Source of the DNA: Propionibacteriaceae bacterium P6A17 | Lineage (GTDB): Bacteria; Actinomycetota; Actinomycetes; Propionibacteriales; Propionibacteriaceae | Direction: 5' to 3' | Length of the DNA: 64,000 bases | Assembly: GCA_000619965.1 (NCBI GenBank) | Contig: KK211045.1 | Location: forward strand, 142,720-206,719 | Shown here: one piece after another, positions 18,668 to 26,456 of the stretch | Layout of the letters: each line of letters opens with the position of its first letter | How positions within the stretch are numbered: the stretch's first letter is position 1 | Position numbers and translations under genes: made by a program | The notes under the pieces: model-generated | What the model was told of the DNA's origin: nothing | Database searches by the model: none | Seen by the model: only the letters and a program-made list of their open reading frames with translations

Positions 18668-19453
18668 TCAGACGCCGCGGATGGGGAGCTGCTTGCGCGC
18701 GACGATGCCGCGTCGCTCCAGGTCGGTGACCATCCACGGCAGGGCGGCGCGCATCGTCGCCTCCGCAAACGGCCACTCCTCGGCCTCGTCGTAGAGGTCC
18801 GCGGGCTGCACGCCGCGCTGGACGAACTCCTCGACGAGGCCATACGTGTAGCCGAGCTTGCCACCGCACAACGCAGCGTCCTCGCGCGTGCCTGGTGCGC
18901 CGTGGCCGGGGACGAACACCGTCGATGCGCGCGACGAGCCGATGGCGCTGTCCAGCACCATGGGCCACTTGTCGGGGGCGGAGGTCTCGTCGAGCTGCGG
19001 CTCGTCCTCGAGGAGGTCGCCGAGCACGATGAGGTCCCGGCTGGGGACGATCACGACGACATCGCTGCGGGTGTGCGCCGGGCCGAAGTGGGCCAGCTCG
19101 ACGAAGCAGTCACCCAGCTCCAGCGCGTGGATGAGGCTGAAGGTGGTCGTGGGAGCCAGTGCGAAGTCGTGGGGCTGGTCCAGCAGCCGCTCGTGGCCGA
19201 TGATCTCCAGCTCGCGCATGGCCGCGACGCCGGCCCAGTGGTCGAGATGGTGGTGCGTGACCACGACCACCTCGATGGGGACGTCGACGAGCCCCCTCGC
19301 GCTGGCGAGCACCGCCGCACCCACCTCGGCAGACCCGCCGGCGTCGATCAGCATTGCGCGCCGCGAGCCCGCGACGAGGGTGACGTTGGCGTCGTCGATG
19401 GGGGTGACGGCGAGCCAGACGCGGTCGGCGATGGGCTTCCACTCGAGTTCCAT
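18668..19453 (-). CDS. Metallo-beta-lactamase-fold hydrolase
   Basis: Encodes 261 residues. It carries the metal-binding motif THHHLDHWAG (HXHXDH) near residue 80, the later His (GPAHTRSDVVV), an Asp in VLGDLLEDE and the final His in VPGHGAPG. The substrate is not predictable; thiol-ester, lactone and sulfur-compound hydrolases all share these motifs. ATG 19453 is chosen over ATG 19465 because TATGCT on the minus strand (19466-19461) is seven bases upstream. It is divergent from hrcA. Confidence 0.87.
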   Translation of the reverse strand: MELEWKPIADRVWLAVTPIDDANVTLVAGSRRAMLIDAGGSAEVGAAVLASARGLVDVPIEVVVVTHHHLDHWAGVAAMRELEIIGHERLLDQPHDFALAPTTTFSLIHALELGDCFVELAHFGPAHTRSDVVVIVPSRDLIVLGDLLEDEPQLDETSAPDKWPMVLDSAIGSSRASTVFVPGHGAPGTREDAALCGGKLGYTYGLVEEFVQRGVQPADLYDEAEEWPFAEATMRAALPWMVTDLERRGIVARKQLPIRGV

Positions 19454-19486
19454 GCCCGCCAGCATAGTTGCGCCGGATCGTCGCAT

Positions 19487-19515
19487 TTCAACCCTGTGGC
19501 GCGACGGAGTAGGCT
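19487..19515 (+). promoter_or_regulatory. Promoter of hrcA-dnaJ operon
   Basis: TTCAAC (19487-19492) and TAGGCT (19510-19515) are separated by 17 bases. The predicted start near 19522 falls inside the CIRCE element, so HrcA binding would block initiation. Confidence 0.7.
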
Positions 19516-19540
19516 GGCACTCGGGCACCAAGAGTGCCAG
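19514..19540 (+). promoter_or_regulatory. CIRCE element, HrcA operator
   Basis: CTGGCACTC (19514-19522) and GAGTGCCAG (19532-19540) form a perfect inverted repeat with a nine-base spacer. This is the CIRCE architecture (consensus core GCACTC-N9-GAGTGC). It overlaps the -10 box and sits 24 bases before the hrcA start, as expected for autoregulation. Confidence 0.95.
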
Positions 19541-19563
19541 TTTCCATCGGCCCAGGAGGTGAC

Positions 19564-20571
19564 ATGCTCGACGACCGCAAGCTGGAGGTGCTGAAGGCAA
19601 TCGTCACCGACTACGTCGCCAGCCGCGAGCCGGTCGGGTCCAAGGCGCTCGTCGAGCGCCACCAGCTCAACGTGTCGGCGGCGACGGTGCGCAACGACAT
19701 GGCCGTGCTCGAGGAGGAGGGGTACATCACCCAGCCGCACACGAGCGCGGGTCGGATCCCCACCGACAAGGGCTACCGGCTGTTCGTCGACAAGCTCGCC
19801 CGGATCAAGCCGCTCTCGCAGGCGGAGCGGCGCGCCATCGCGGCGTTCCTCGAGGGCACACTGGACATGGATGACCTCATCGCGCGCACCGTGCGCCTGC
19901 TCGCGCAGCTCACACACCAGGTGGCGATCGTGCAGTACCCGGTGACGCAGCGCGGCCAGATCCGGCACGCCGAGCTCGTGCAGCTTGGCCCGGAGCGCGT
20001 CATGCTGATCGTCGTGACCGCCTCCGGGCGGGTCGACCAGGGCATCGTCGAGCTCGGGGTCGTGCCCCAGGAGGCGCTCGTCGAGCTGCGCAACGCCATC
20101 GTCGGTGCGGTCATCGGACGCACGCCGTCGGAGGCTGCCACCGCGCTCGGTACCGTGCTCGACGACATCCGCCCGGAGTACCGGCCCTTCGCCGCGAGCA
20201 TCGTTGCCACCACGCTGCAGCTCCTGGCCGCGGAGCCCACCACGCAGGTCGTCGTCGCGGGCGTGCCGAATCTCGCCGGCGGCGTCTTCGAGAGCAACCT
20301 GCGCCCCCTGCTCGAGGCCCTCGAGGAGCAGGTCGTGCTGCTGAGGCTGCTCGGGGAGGCCGCCACCGACGACGTCACCGTCCGCATCGGGCAGGAGAAC
20401 ACTGCGACGGGTTTCCAGGCGACGAGCGTCGTCGCCAGCGGCTACGGCGCGGCGGGCGATGCCGCGGCGAGCCTTGGCGTCGTCGGGCCCACCCGCATGG
20501 ATTATCCCGCCACCATTGCCTCCGTTCGCGCGGTCGCGCGCTACGTGAGCCGTTACCTGATGGAAGGTTGA
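19564..20571 (+). CDS. hrcA: Heat-inducible transcription repressor HrcA
   Basis: Encodes 335 residues. The N-terminal winged helix contains SREPVGSKALVERHQLNVSAATVRNDMAVLEEEG, interrupted here to stay short; the GAF-like core and the C-terminal dimer region follow. HrcA binds CIRCE sites and represses heat-shock genes, regaining activity with chaperonin help. The ATG is preceded by a strong AGGAGGTGA ribosome binding site. A perfect CIRCE lies just upstream. The dnaJ gene follows after nine bases. Confidence 0.97.
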   Translation: MLDDRKLEVLKAIVTDYVASREPVGSKALVERHQLNVSAATVRNDMAVLEEEGYITQPHTSAGRIPTDKGYRLFVDKLARIKPLSQAERRAIAAFLEGTLDMDDLIARTVRLLAQLTHQVAIVQYPVTQRGQIRHAELVQLGPERVMLIVVTASGRVDQGIVELGVVPQEALVELRNAIVGAVIGRTPSEAATALGTVLDDIRPEYRPFAASIVATTLQLLAAEPTTQVVVAGVPNLAGGVFESNLRPLLEALEEQVVLLRLLGEAATDDVTVRIGQENTATGFQATSVVASGYGAAGDAAASLGVVGPTRMDYPATIASVRAVARYVSRYLMEG

Positions 20572-20580
20572 TCACACACT

Positions 20581-21759
20581 GTGAGCAAGGACTACTACGC
20601 CATCCTCGGCGTCGACCGCGACGCCACGCCGGAGGAGATCAAGAAGGCCTACCGTCGACGCGCGATGAAGGTGCACCCCGACGTGGCCCAGGATGACGCC
20701 GAGGCGGCCGACAAGTTCAAGGAGCTGGGCGAGGCGTACGAGGTGCTGAGCGACCCGAACAAGCGCGCTGTCTTCGACAGGGGAGGCGATCCGCGCGGGG
20801 GCGGCGGCGCAGGCTTCTCCGGCTTCGGCGGCGGATTCGCCGGCGGATTCGACTTCACCAACCTCGTCGACGCCATGTTCGGCGCGCAGAGCGGGCGCGG
20901 CGGCCCCCGGTCGCGGGTGCGGCGCGGTCAGGACGCGCTGGTGCGCATCGAGCTCGAGCTGCACGAGGCGGTCTTCGGGGCGGCGAAGCCGCTGAAGGTG
21001 GACACCGCCGTCGTCTGCCCCAAGTGTCAGGGCTCCGGTGGCGAGGCCGGCTCCGAGCCGGTGACCTGCTCCACGTGCGGCGGGCAGGGCGACATCATCC
21101 AGATCCAGCGCAGCTTCCTCGGCGACATCCGCACCTCGCAGGCCTGCCCGCAGTGCCGCGGCTACGGCACCATCATCCCGAGGCCGTGCTCCGAGTGCTC
21201 CGGCGAGGGCCGGGTGCGCTCCAAGCGCACCATCACCGTGAAGATTCCCGCAGGCGTCTCGACGGGCAACCGCATCCATCTCGAGGCGCAGGGCGAGGTC
21301 GGTCCCGGCGGCGGCCCTGCCGGCGACCTCTACGTCGAGATCTCGGTGCGCCCGCACGAGACCTTCCGCCGCGAGGGCGACAACTTGGAGGCCGTTCTGC
21401 GCGTGCCGATGACGGCCGCGGCGCTCGGCACGACGATGGAGCTCATCACGCTCGAGAACGAGTGGGCGGATTCCGACCCCGACGCGCGCAAGGTCGCCGT
21501 CGAGGTGCCGGCCGGCACCCAGTCGGGCACGCGCATGGCCATCAAGGACCGGGGCGTCCCGAGGCTGCGTGGCGGCGGTCGCGGCGAGCTCGGCATCACG
21601 TTCCTCGTGCAGACCCCCACGAAGCTAGACGAGCGCCAGCGCGAGCTGCTGCGCGAGCTCGCCGAGCTGCGCGACGAGACCGAGCCCGGCGCCGTCGAGG
21701 CCCACAAGCAGGGCAAGTCGGGCGGCCTGTTCGGTCGCCTGCAGGACTGGCTGTCGTGA
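20581..21759 (+). CDS. dnaJ: Chaperone DnaJ (the copy linked to hrcA)
   Basis: Encodes 392 residues starting with GTG. Domains in order are the J-domain (residues 1-70, HPD at about 32-34), a Gly/Phe-rich linker, a zinc domain with four CXXCXGXG repeats (CPKCQGSG, CSTCGGQG, CPQCRGYG, CSECSGEG) near residues 147-220, and the C-terminal substrate-binding domains. It is a co-chaperone of DnaK. Actinobacteria commonly carry one dnaJ in the dnaK operon and a second next to hrcA; this is the second type. Its stop overlaps rsmE by four bases. Confidence 0.96.
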   Translation: MSKDYYAILGVDRDATPEEIKKAYRRRAMKVHPDVAQDDAEAADKFKELGEAYEVLSDPNKRAVFDRGGDPRGGGGAGFSGFGGGFAGGFDFTNLVDAMFGAQSGRGGPRSRVRRGQDALVRIELELHEAVFGAAKPLKVDTAVVCPKCQGSGGEAGSEPVTCSTCGGQGDIIQIQRSFLGDIRTSQACPQCRGYGTIIPRPCSECSGEGRVRSKRTITVKIPAGVSTGNRIHLEAQGEVGPGGGPAGDLYVEISVRPHETFRREGDNLEAVLRVPMTAAALGTTMELITLENEWADSDPDARKVAVEVPAGTQSGTRMAIKDRGVPRLRGGGRGELGITFLVQTPTKLDERQRELLRELAELRDETEPGAVEAHKQGKSGGLFGRLQDWLS

Positions 21760-22463
21760 CCAGCGCGCTGTTCCTCGCCGACTTCGACGATGCGCGCGTC
21801 GGCGCTCGGATCCGCGTCGACGGCGAGGAGGCGCGCCACGCGGAGGTCAAGCGCATCGAGCCGGGCGAGCTGGTGCTCGTCGCCAACGGCCGCGGCCTGG
21901 GCGTCGAGGGGCCCGTGGTGGAGTCCGCGAAGGGCTGGTTCGTCGTCGAGGCCGAACGCGTGATGCAGGATGCGTCGCGACGACGCATCACCGCGGTCCA
22001 GGCCCTGGCGAAGGGCGATCGGGGGCTGCTGGCAGTCCAGATGCTGACAGAGCTCGGCGCCCAGCGCATCATCGCCTGGCAAGCGGACCGTTCGATCGTG
22101 CGCTGGAAGGCCGAACGCGCAGACAGGTCACTGGAGAAGTGGCAGGCGACGGCGCGCGAGTCCGCCAAGCAGGCGCGCCGACTGACGGTGCCGGAGGTTT
22201 CCTTCGCGACGACGAGGCAGCTTCCCGGCGCGCTCGAGGGGGCGGGGACGGTGCTCATCCTGCATGAAGCGGCCGAGCGTCACCTGCGGGACGTGGAGGT
22301 CGGCGACGACGTCGCGATCGTCATCGGCCCAGAGGGTGGGATCGCTCCGGCCGAGCTGGAGGCGCTCGAGGCGGCGGGCGCCGTCGCGGTGCGGATCGCC
22401 GACCACGTCCTGCGCACCTCCACCGCAGGGGCCATCGCCATCGGGCAGTTGGAGATGCGATGA
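21756..22463 (+). CDS. rsmE: 16S rRNA m3U1498 methyltransferase RsmE
   Basis: Encodes 235 residues. It has the N-terminal PUA-like part (RVDGEEARHAEVKRIEPGELVLV) and the C-terminal SPOUT fold with the knot motifs VIGPEGGIAPAELEAL and LRTSTAGAIAIGQL. It methylates U1498 of 16S rRNA with SAM. The GTG start overlaps the dnaJ stop and the stop overlaps the tgt start, both by four bases, so hrcA-dnaJ-rsmE-tgt is one operon. Confidence 0.95.
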   Translation: MTSALFLADFDDARVGARIRVDGEEARHAEVKRIEPGELVLVANGRGLGVEGPVVESAKGWFVVEAERVMQDASRRRITAVQALAKGDRGLLAVQMLTELGAQRIIAWQADRSIVRWKAERADRSLEKWQATARESAKQARRLTVPEVSFATTRQLPGALEGAGTVLILHEAAERHLRDVEVGDDVAIVIGPEGGIAPAELEALEAAGAVAVRIADHVLRTSTAGAIAIGQLEMR

Positions 22464-23686
22464 GCTTCTCCTTCGAGGTCCGCAGCCGGCTCGACGACCG
22501 GCCCGGGCGCACGGGCGTCATCCACACCCCGCACGGCGACATCGAGACGCCGGCGTTCATCGTCGTCGGCACCAAGGCCACCGTGAAGGCCGTGCTGCCG
22601 GAGACCGTGCACGAGCTGGGGGCCCAAGCGGTTCTCGCCAACGCGTACCACCTGTACCTGCAGCCCGGGTCCGACATCGTCGACGAAGCCGGCGGGCTCG
22701 GCAGATTCATGAACTGGCCGGGGCCGACGTTCACCGACTCCGGAGGCTTTCAGGTCATGAGCCTCGGCGCAGGCTTCAAGAAGGTCATCGCGATGGAGGT
22801 CTCCGACGCCGACGACAACGCCGTGGCAGCAGGCAAGGAGCGCCGGGCGCACGTCGACGAGGACGGCGTGACGTTCCACTCGCACCTGAACGGCGACCGA
22901 CACCGGTTCACCCCCGAGACGTCGATGCGGATCCAGCACGAGCTGGGTGCGGACATCATGTTCGCCTTCGACGAGCTCACCACCCTCATGAACACCCGCG
23001 AATACCAGGAGCGCTCCGTCGAGCGGACCCACCGGTGGGCCGAGCGCTGCCTGGCGGAGCATCGCCGGCTCACGCTGGAGCGGGCCGACAAGCCGTATCA
23101 GGCGTTGTTCGGCGTCATCCAGGGGGCGCAGTACGAGGACCTGCGGCGACGGGCCGCGCGCGGGCTGGCCGACCTCGTGGTCGACGGGCAGCGCTTCGAC
23201 GGGTTCGGGCTGGGCGGGGCGCTCACCAAGTCGCAGATGGGCGAGATCATCGGCTGGATGGTGGACGAATTGCCCGCGGACAAGCCGCGTCACCTGCTCG
23301 GCATCTCGGAACCCGACGATCTGTTCGCCGCGGTCGAGATGGGGGCGGACACGTTCGACTGCGTCAACCCTTCACGGGTGGCGCGCAACGCGGCGATCTA
23401 CACCGCCGACGGCCGGTACAACGTCAACACCGCCAAGCATCGTCGCTCCTTCGTGCCGCTGGAGGACGGCTGCGACTGCTACACCTGCCAGCACTACACG
23501 CGCGCCTACCTCCACCACCTGTTCAAGGCGAAGGAGATGCTCGCCTCGACGCTCGCGACCATCCACAATGAGCGGTTCACCGTCCGCCTCGTCGACGACA
23601 TCCGCGCGGCGATGCGCCAAGGGCGTTTCGACGAGTTCCGCGCCGACTTCCTCGGACGCTTCCACTCGTCGACGCGTCAAAGCTGA
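22460..23686 (+). CDS. tgt: tRNA-guanine transglycosylase
   Basis: Encodes 408 residues. Conserved parts are TDSGGFQVMSL (catalytic region), GFGLGGALTKSQM and the zinc site CDCYTCQHYTRAYLHHLF near the C-terminus. The enzyme exchanges guanine at position 34 of GUN-anticodon tRNAs for a queuosine precursor. No preQ1 synthesis genes are in the window, but a YhhQ-type precursor transporter gene is next, converging on tgt. Most queuosine-lacking actinobacteria do not carry tgt, so this lineage probably salvages the base. Confidence 0.95.
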   Translation: MSFSFEVRSRLDDRPGRTGVIHTPHGDIETPAFIVVGTKATVKAVLPETVHELGAQAVLANAYHLYLQPGSDIVDEAGGLGRFMNWPGPTFTDSGGFQVMSLGAGFKKVIAMEVSDADDNAVAAGKERRAHVDEDGVTFHSHLNGDRHRFTPETSMRIQHELGADIMFAFDELTTLMNTREYQERSVERTHRWAERCLAEHRRLTLERADKPYQALFGVIQGAQYEDLRRRAARGLADLVVDGQRFDGFGLGGALTKSQMGEIIGWMVDELPADKPRHLLGISEPDDLFAAVEMGADTFDCVNPSRVARNAAIYTADGRYNVNTAKHRRSFVPLEDGCDCYTCQHYTRAYLHHLFKAKEMLASTLATIHNERFTVRLVDDIRAAMRQGRFDEFRADFLGRFHSSTRQS

Positions 23687-23709
23687 GGCCGGGGCAGGGC
23701 GACGGATAG

Positions 23710-23749
23710 GTGTGTGGAAGTGGTTGGTCCTCCAACCACTTCCACACAC
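23710..23749. terminator. Bidirectional terminator between tgt and yhhQ
   Basis: A perfect 18-base-pair stem (23710-23727 with 23732-23749) encloses the four-base loop TCCT. It fills most of the gap between two convergent genes and is the strongest hairpin in the window. There is no U-tract. Confidence 0.85.
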
Positions 23750-23759
23750 TGTGGGCCGG

Positions 23760-24452
23760 TCAGCTCGCCGTCGTGTATGTGGGTTCGTGGCGCTTCACGA
23801 GCGTGATGACCCGATACGTGATGGGCATCACGAGCACCTCGACGAGCACCTTGTAGACGTAGCCGACGAGGATGTAGTTGAGCATCGTGCCGCCGGTGAT
23901 GACCCCCCAGAACGCGACGAGGCAGAACACGGTCGTGTCGGCGGCCTCGCCGACGAGCGTCGAGCCCAGCAGGCGTGCCCAGAGCCCCCGCTCGTCGCTG
24001 CGCTCCTTGAGCTTCACCAGCACCCAGGCGTTGAGGAATTGGCCGACGAGGTAGCCGCTGAGGCTGGCCAGGACGATGCGCGGCACGAAGCCGAGGATGG
24101 CGTCGAAGGCGGCCTGGTTGCCCCAATCGGCCGCGGGCGGAGCGATGCCGACGAGCAGGAACGTGAGCGAGGCCAGCGCCGACATCACGAATCCCGCGAC
24201 GATCGCCCGACGGGCGCCGCGCAGGCCGTACACCTCCGCCAGCACGTCGCCGATCACATAGGTGAGAGGGAAGAGGATCGCGCCGCCGTCGGTGATGATC
24301 GGCAGGATGGGGAAGCCGAAGACCTCCACGTCGGGGCCGAACTGAATCAGCTTCACGGCGGCGACGTTGGAGATGAGCAGGAGCCCGACGAAGGCAGTCA
24401 CGACGAGGTCGTAGTGGCCGGGGGTGCGGTTGGCGAAACGAGGCGATGTCAC
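23760..24452 (-). CDS. yhhQ: Queuosine precursor transporter, YhhQ/VUT family
   Basis: Encodes 230 residues with about six membrane helices. The family patterns DGGAILFPLTYVIGDVLAEVYG, in two shorter parts, and GSTLVGEAADTTVFCLVAFWG are clear. YhhQ proteins import preQ0, preQ1 or queuine. GTG 24452 is chosen because TACGAT on the minus strand (24464-24459) stands six bases upstream; an in-frame ATG at 24470 is the alternative. Being next to tgt supports a role in queuosine salvage. Confidence 0.9.
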   Translation of the reverse strand: MTSPRFANRTPGHYDLVVTAFVGLLLISNVAAVKLIQFGPDVEVFGFPILPIITDGGAILFPLTYVIGDVLAEVYGLRGARRAIVAGFVMSALASLTFLLVGIAPPAADWGNQAAFDAILGFVPRIVLASLSGYLVGQFLNAWVLVKLKERSDERGLWARLLGSTLVGEAADTTVFCLVAFWGVITGGTMLNYILVGYVYKVLVEVLVMPITYRVITLVKRHEPTYTTAS

Positions 24453-24530
24453 CCTGCGATCGTAGGCCATTGGGCGACGTGCTCCCGCGCGCTGGACCCG
24501 CGACGCGGCGATTGGTGGCAGACTTGGCTC

Positions 24531-24944
24531 ATGGAAGGCAACGAAGCAACCGAGTATGGCGAGACCGAGCTGGACCAGCTCCAGGCCGGTGACACCTTGA
24601 TCGATCGTGGCGTCGACGACGTCCTCGACGAGGGCTACGTCGTGCCGGACGACTGGGGCCCCGCCATGGGATACGGCACAACTCCCGCGGAGATGCGTCA
24701 GGGCGAAAGCCTCGACATGCGCGTCAAGCAGGAGGAGCCGGAGCAGCGCCCCGACAAGCTGGAAGGGCGCTGGAATCCGCTCTACGAGGACCGTGAGGTC
24801 GGCATCCAGCGGGCGGGGCGGCTCGTCGTCGGCGAGGACGGTGCCACCACGGGCCGCGACGTCGGCCTGAGCGGAGGGGCCGCGTCGGCGGAGGAGGCCG
24901 CGATGCACGTCATCGACGAAGAGGCGCAACTCGACGAGCTCTAG
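24531..24944 (+). CDS. DUF5709 family protein
   Basis: Encodes 137 residues, acidic and without membrane segments. It has the family features LQAGDTLIDRGVDDVLDEGYVVPDDWGP, split here in the reader's mind around residues 17-44, and GYGTTPAEMRQGESLDMR near residue 48. The family is confined to actinobacteria and has no known function. A CAGACT box six bases before the ATG fits the local leaderless pattern. The phoH promoter overlaps its 3' end. Confidence 0.85.
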   Translation: MEGNEATEYGETELDQLQAGDTLIDRGVDDVLDEGYVVPDDWGPAMGYGTTPAEMRQGESLDMRVKQEEPEQRPDKLEGRWNPLYEDREVGIQRAGRLVVGEDGATTGRDVGLSGGAASAEEAAMHVIDEEAQLDEL

Positions 24945-24955
24945 CCCCGGACGGG

Positions 24956-24961
24956 TAGGCT
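24956..24961 (+). promoter_or_regulatory. -10 box of the phoH operon
   Basis: TAGGCT is followed by a predicted start near 24968 and a short leader. The leader holds a hairpin (CCGTCG 24970-24975 with CGACGG 24981-24986) and a GGAAGG motif at 24995-25000. The -35 region is poor (TCGACG at 24931-24936, 19-base spacer). Confidence 0.55.
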
Positions 24962-25008
24962 TGGGGCGTCCGTCGAGAGCCGACGGCCCACATCGGAAGG
25001 CGAACGCC

Positions 25009-26004
25009 CTGAGTCAACTGCATCAGCAGCCCGGTAGCCGGGTGGTGCACGTCCCCCCATCCATCGACATGATCAGCCTCCTCGGCCCCGGCGACGAGAA
25101 CCTGCGCGTCCTCGAACGCGAGCTGGCCGCCGACATCCACGTCCGCGGGCAACAGATCACGCTCACGGGCACGTCGGCCGACGTCACGCACGCCGACGAG
25201 GTGCTGGTCGAACTCGTCGCCATCATCCGCACCGGCCAGGGCGTGACTGCGGAGACCGTCGAGCGCGTCGTGGCGATGCATGGCACGGAGGCGGTGTCGG
25301 CGTCGGAGATCCTCACCCAGGACATCGTCAGTTCCCGGGGACGCACCGTGCGCCCGAAGACGCTCAACCAGAAGCGCTACGTCGACGCGATCGACCGCCA
25401 CACCATCGTCTTCGGCATCGGCCCGGCGGGCACGGGCAAGACGTATCTCGCCATGGCCAAGGCCGTGCAGGCGTTGCAACAAAAGCAGGTGAGCCGCATC
25501 ATCCTGACGCGCCCCGCCATCGAGGCCGGCGAGAAGCTGGGCTTCCTGCCCGGCACGCTCACCGACAAGATCGACCCGTACCTGCGGCCCCTCTACGACG
25601 CCCTGCACGACATGATCGACGCCGACTCGGTGCCGAAGCTGCTCACCTCCGGGGTCGTCGAGGTGGCGCCGCTGGCGTACATGCGTGGACGGACCCTCAA
25701 CGACGCGTTCATCATCCTCGACGAGGCGCAGAACACCTCGCCGGAGCAGATGAAGATGTTCCTCACCCGGTTGGGCTTCGGTTCGAAGATCGTCGTCACC
25801 GGCGATGTGACGCAGGTCGACCTGCCCGGCGGGACCCGCTCCGGTCTCAAGCTCGTCCAAGGCATTCTCGACGGGCTTGACGACATCGCCTTCTGCCAGC
25901 TCACCTCACGCGACGTCGTGCGCCACAAGCTGGTGGGGCGGATCGTCGCAGCCTACGACCAGTACGACTCCGCCCAGGACGCCAGGAAGGGCCACCGCAA
26001 GTGA
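25009..26004 (+). CDS. phoH: PhoH-family ATPase
   Basis: Encodes about 331 residues. An N-terminal KH-like part is followed by the P-loop GIGPAGTGKTYLAMAKAV (about residue 141), TRPAIEAGEKLGFLPG and the Walker B-like IILDEAQN. The protein is a cytoplasmic ATPase with a likely RNA role and is regularly paired with ybeY. The start is uncertain. The promoter box excludes TTG 24961. No ATG occurs before 25069, which is inside the conserved domain. CTG 25009 has a GGAAGG eight bases upstream, while GTG 25042 and 25045 have none. I used CTG with moderate confidence. Confidence 0.85.
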   Translation: MSQLHQQPGSRVVHVPPSIDMISLLGPGDENLRVLERELAADIHVRGQQITLTGTSADVTHADEVLVELVAIIRTGQGVTAETVERVVAMHGTEAVSASEILTQDIVSSRGRTVRPKTLNQKRYVDAIDRHTIVFGIGPAGTGKTYLAMAKAVQALQQKQVSRIILTRPAIEAGEKLGFLPGTLTDKIDPYLRPLYDALHDMIDADSVPKLLTSGVVEVAPLAYMRGRTLNDAFIILDEAQNTSPEQMKMFLTRLGFGSKIVVTGDVTQVDLPGGTRSGLKLVQGILDGLDDIAFCQLTSRDVVRHKLVGRIVAAYDQYDSAQDARKGHRK

Positions 26005-26456
26005 TCGATCTCAACAACGAGTCCGGCATGGAGGCCGACGAGGAGGGGCTCGTCCGGCTCGCCCGCTTCGCCCTCACCCAACTGCGCATCCACCCGCAGG
26101 CAGACCTGTCGATCCTGCTGGTCGACGAGCAGACCATGGCCGACTACCACGAGCGCTTCATGGACCTGCCCGGCCCCACCGACGTCATGAGTTTCCCGAT
26201 GGACGAGCTTCGCGAGCCGGCCGACGACGAGGAGCCGCCGCTCGGACTGTTGGGCGACATCGTGCTCTGCCCGGCGGTGACCCAGCGTCAGGCTGCCGAG
26301 AACGGGCGGGGCGCAGACGAGGAGGCCGAATACCTGCTGATCCACGGCCTGCTGCACCTTCTCGGCCATGACCACGCCGAGCCCGAGGAGAAGGCGGTCA
26401 TGTTCGGATTGAACGATCGCATCATCGCGGCATGGGCGGTGGAGAAGGCCAAGTGA
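26001..26456 (+). CDS. ybeY: Endoribonuclease YbeY
   Basis: Encodes 151 residues. The zinc site HGLLHLLGHDH lies near residue 114, and TDVMSFPMDE is the conserved upstream motif. YbeY acts in 16S rRNA 3' maturation and ribosome quality control. It overlaps phoH and the following transporter gene by four bases each. Confidence 0.95.
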   Translation: MIDLNNESGMEADEEGLVRLARFALTQLRIHPQADLSILLVDEQTMADYHERFMDLPGPTDVMSFPMDELREPADDEEPPLGLLGDIVLCPAVTQRQAAENGRGADEEAEYLLIHGLLHLLGHDHAEPEEKAVMFGLNDRIIAAWAVEKAK

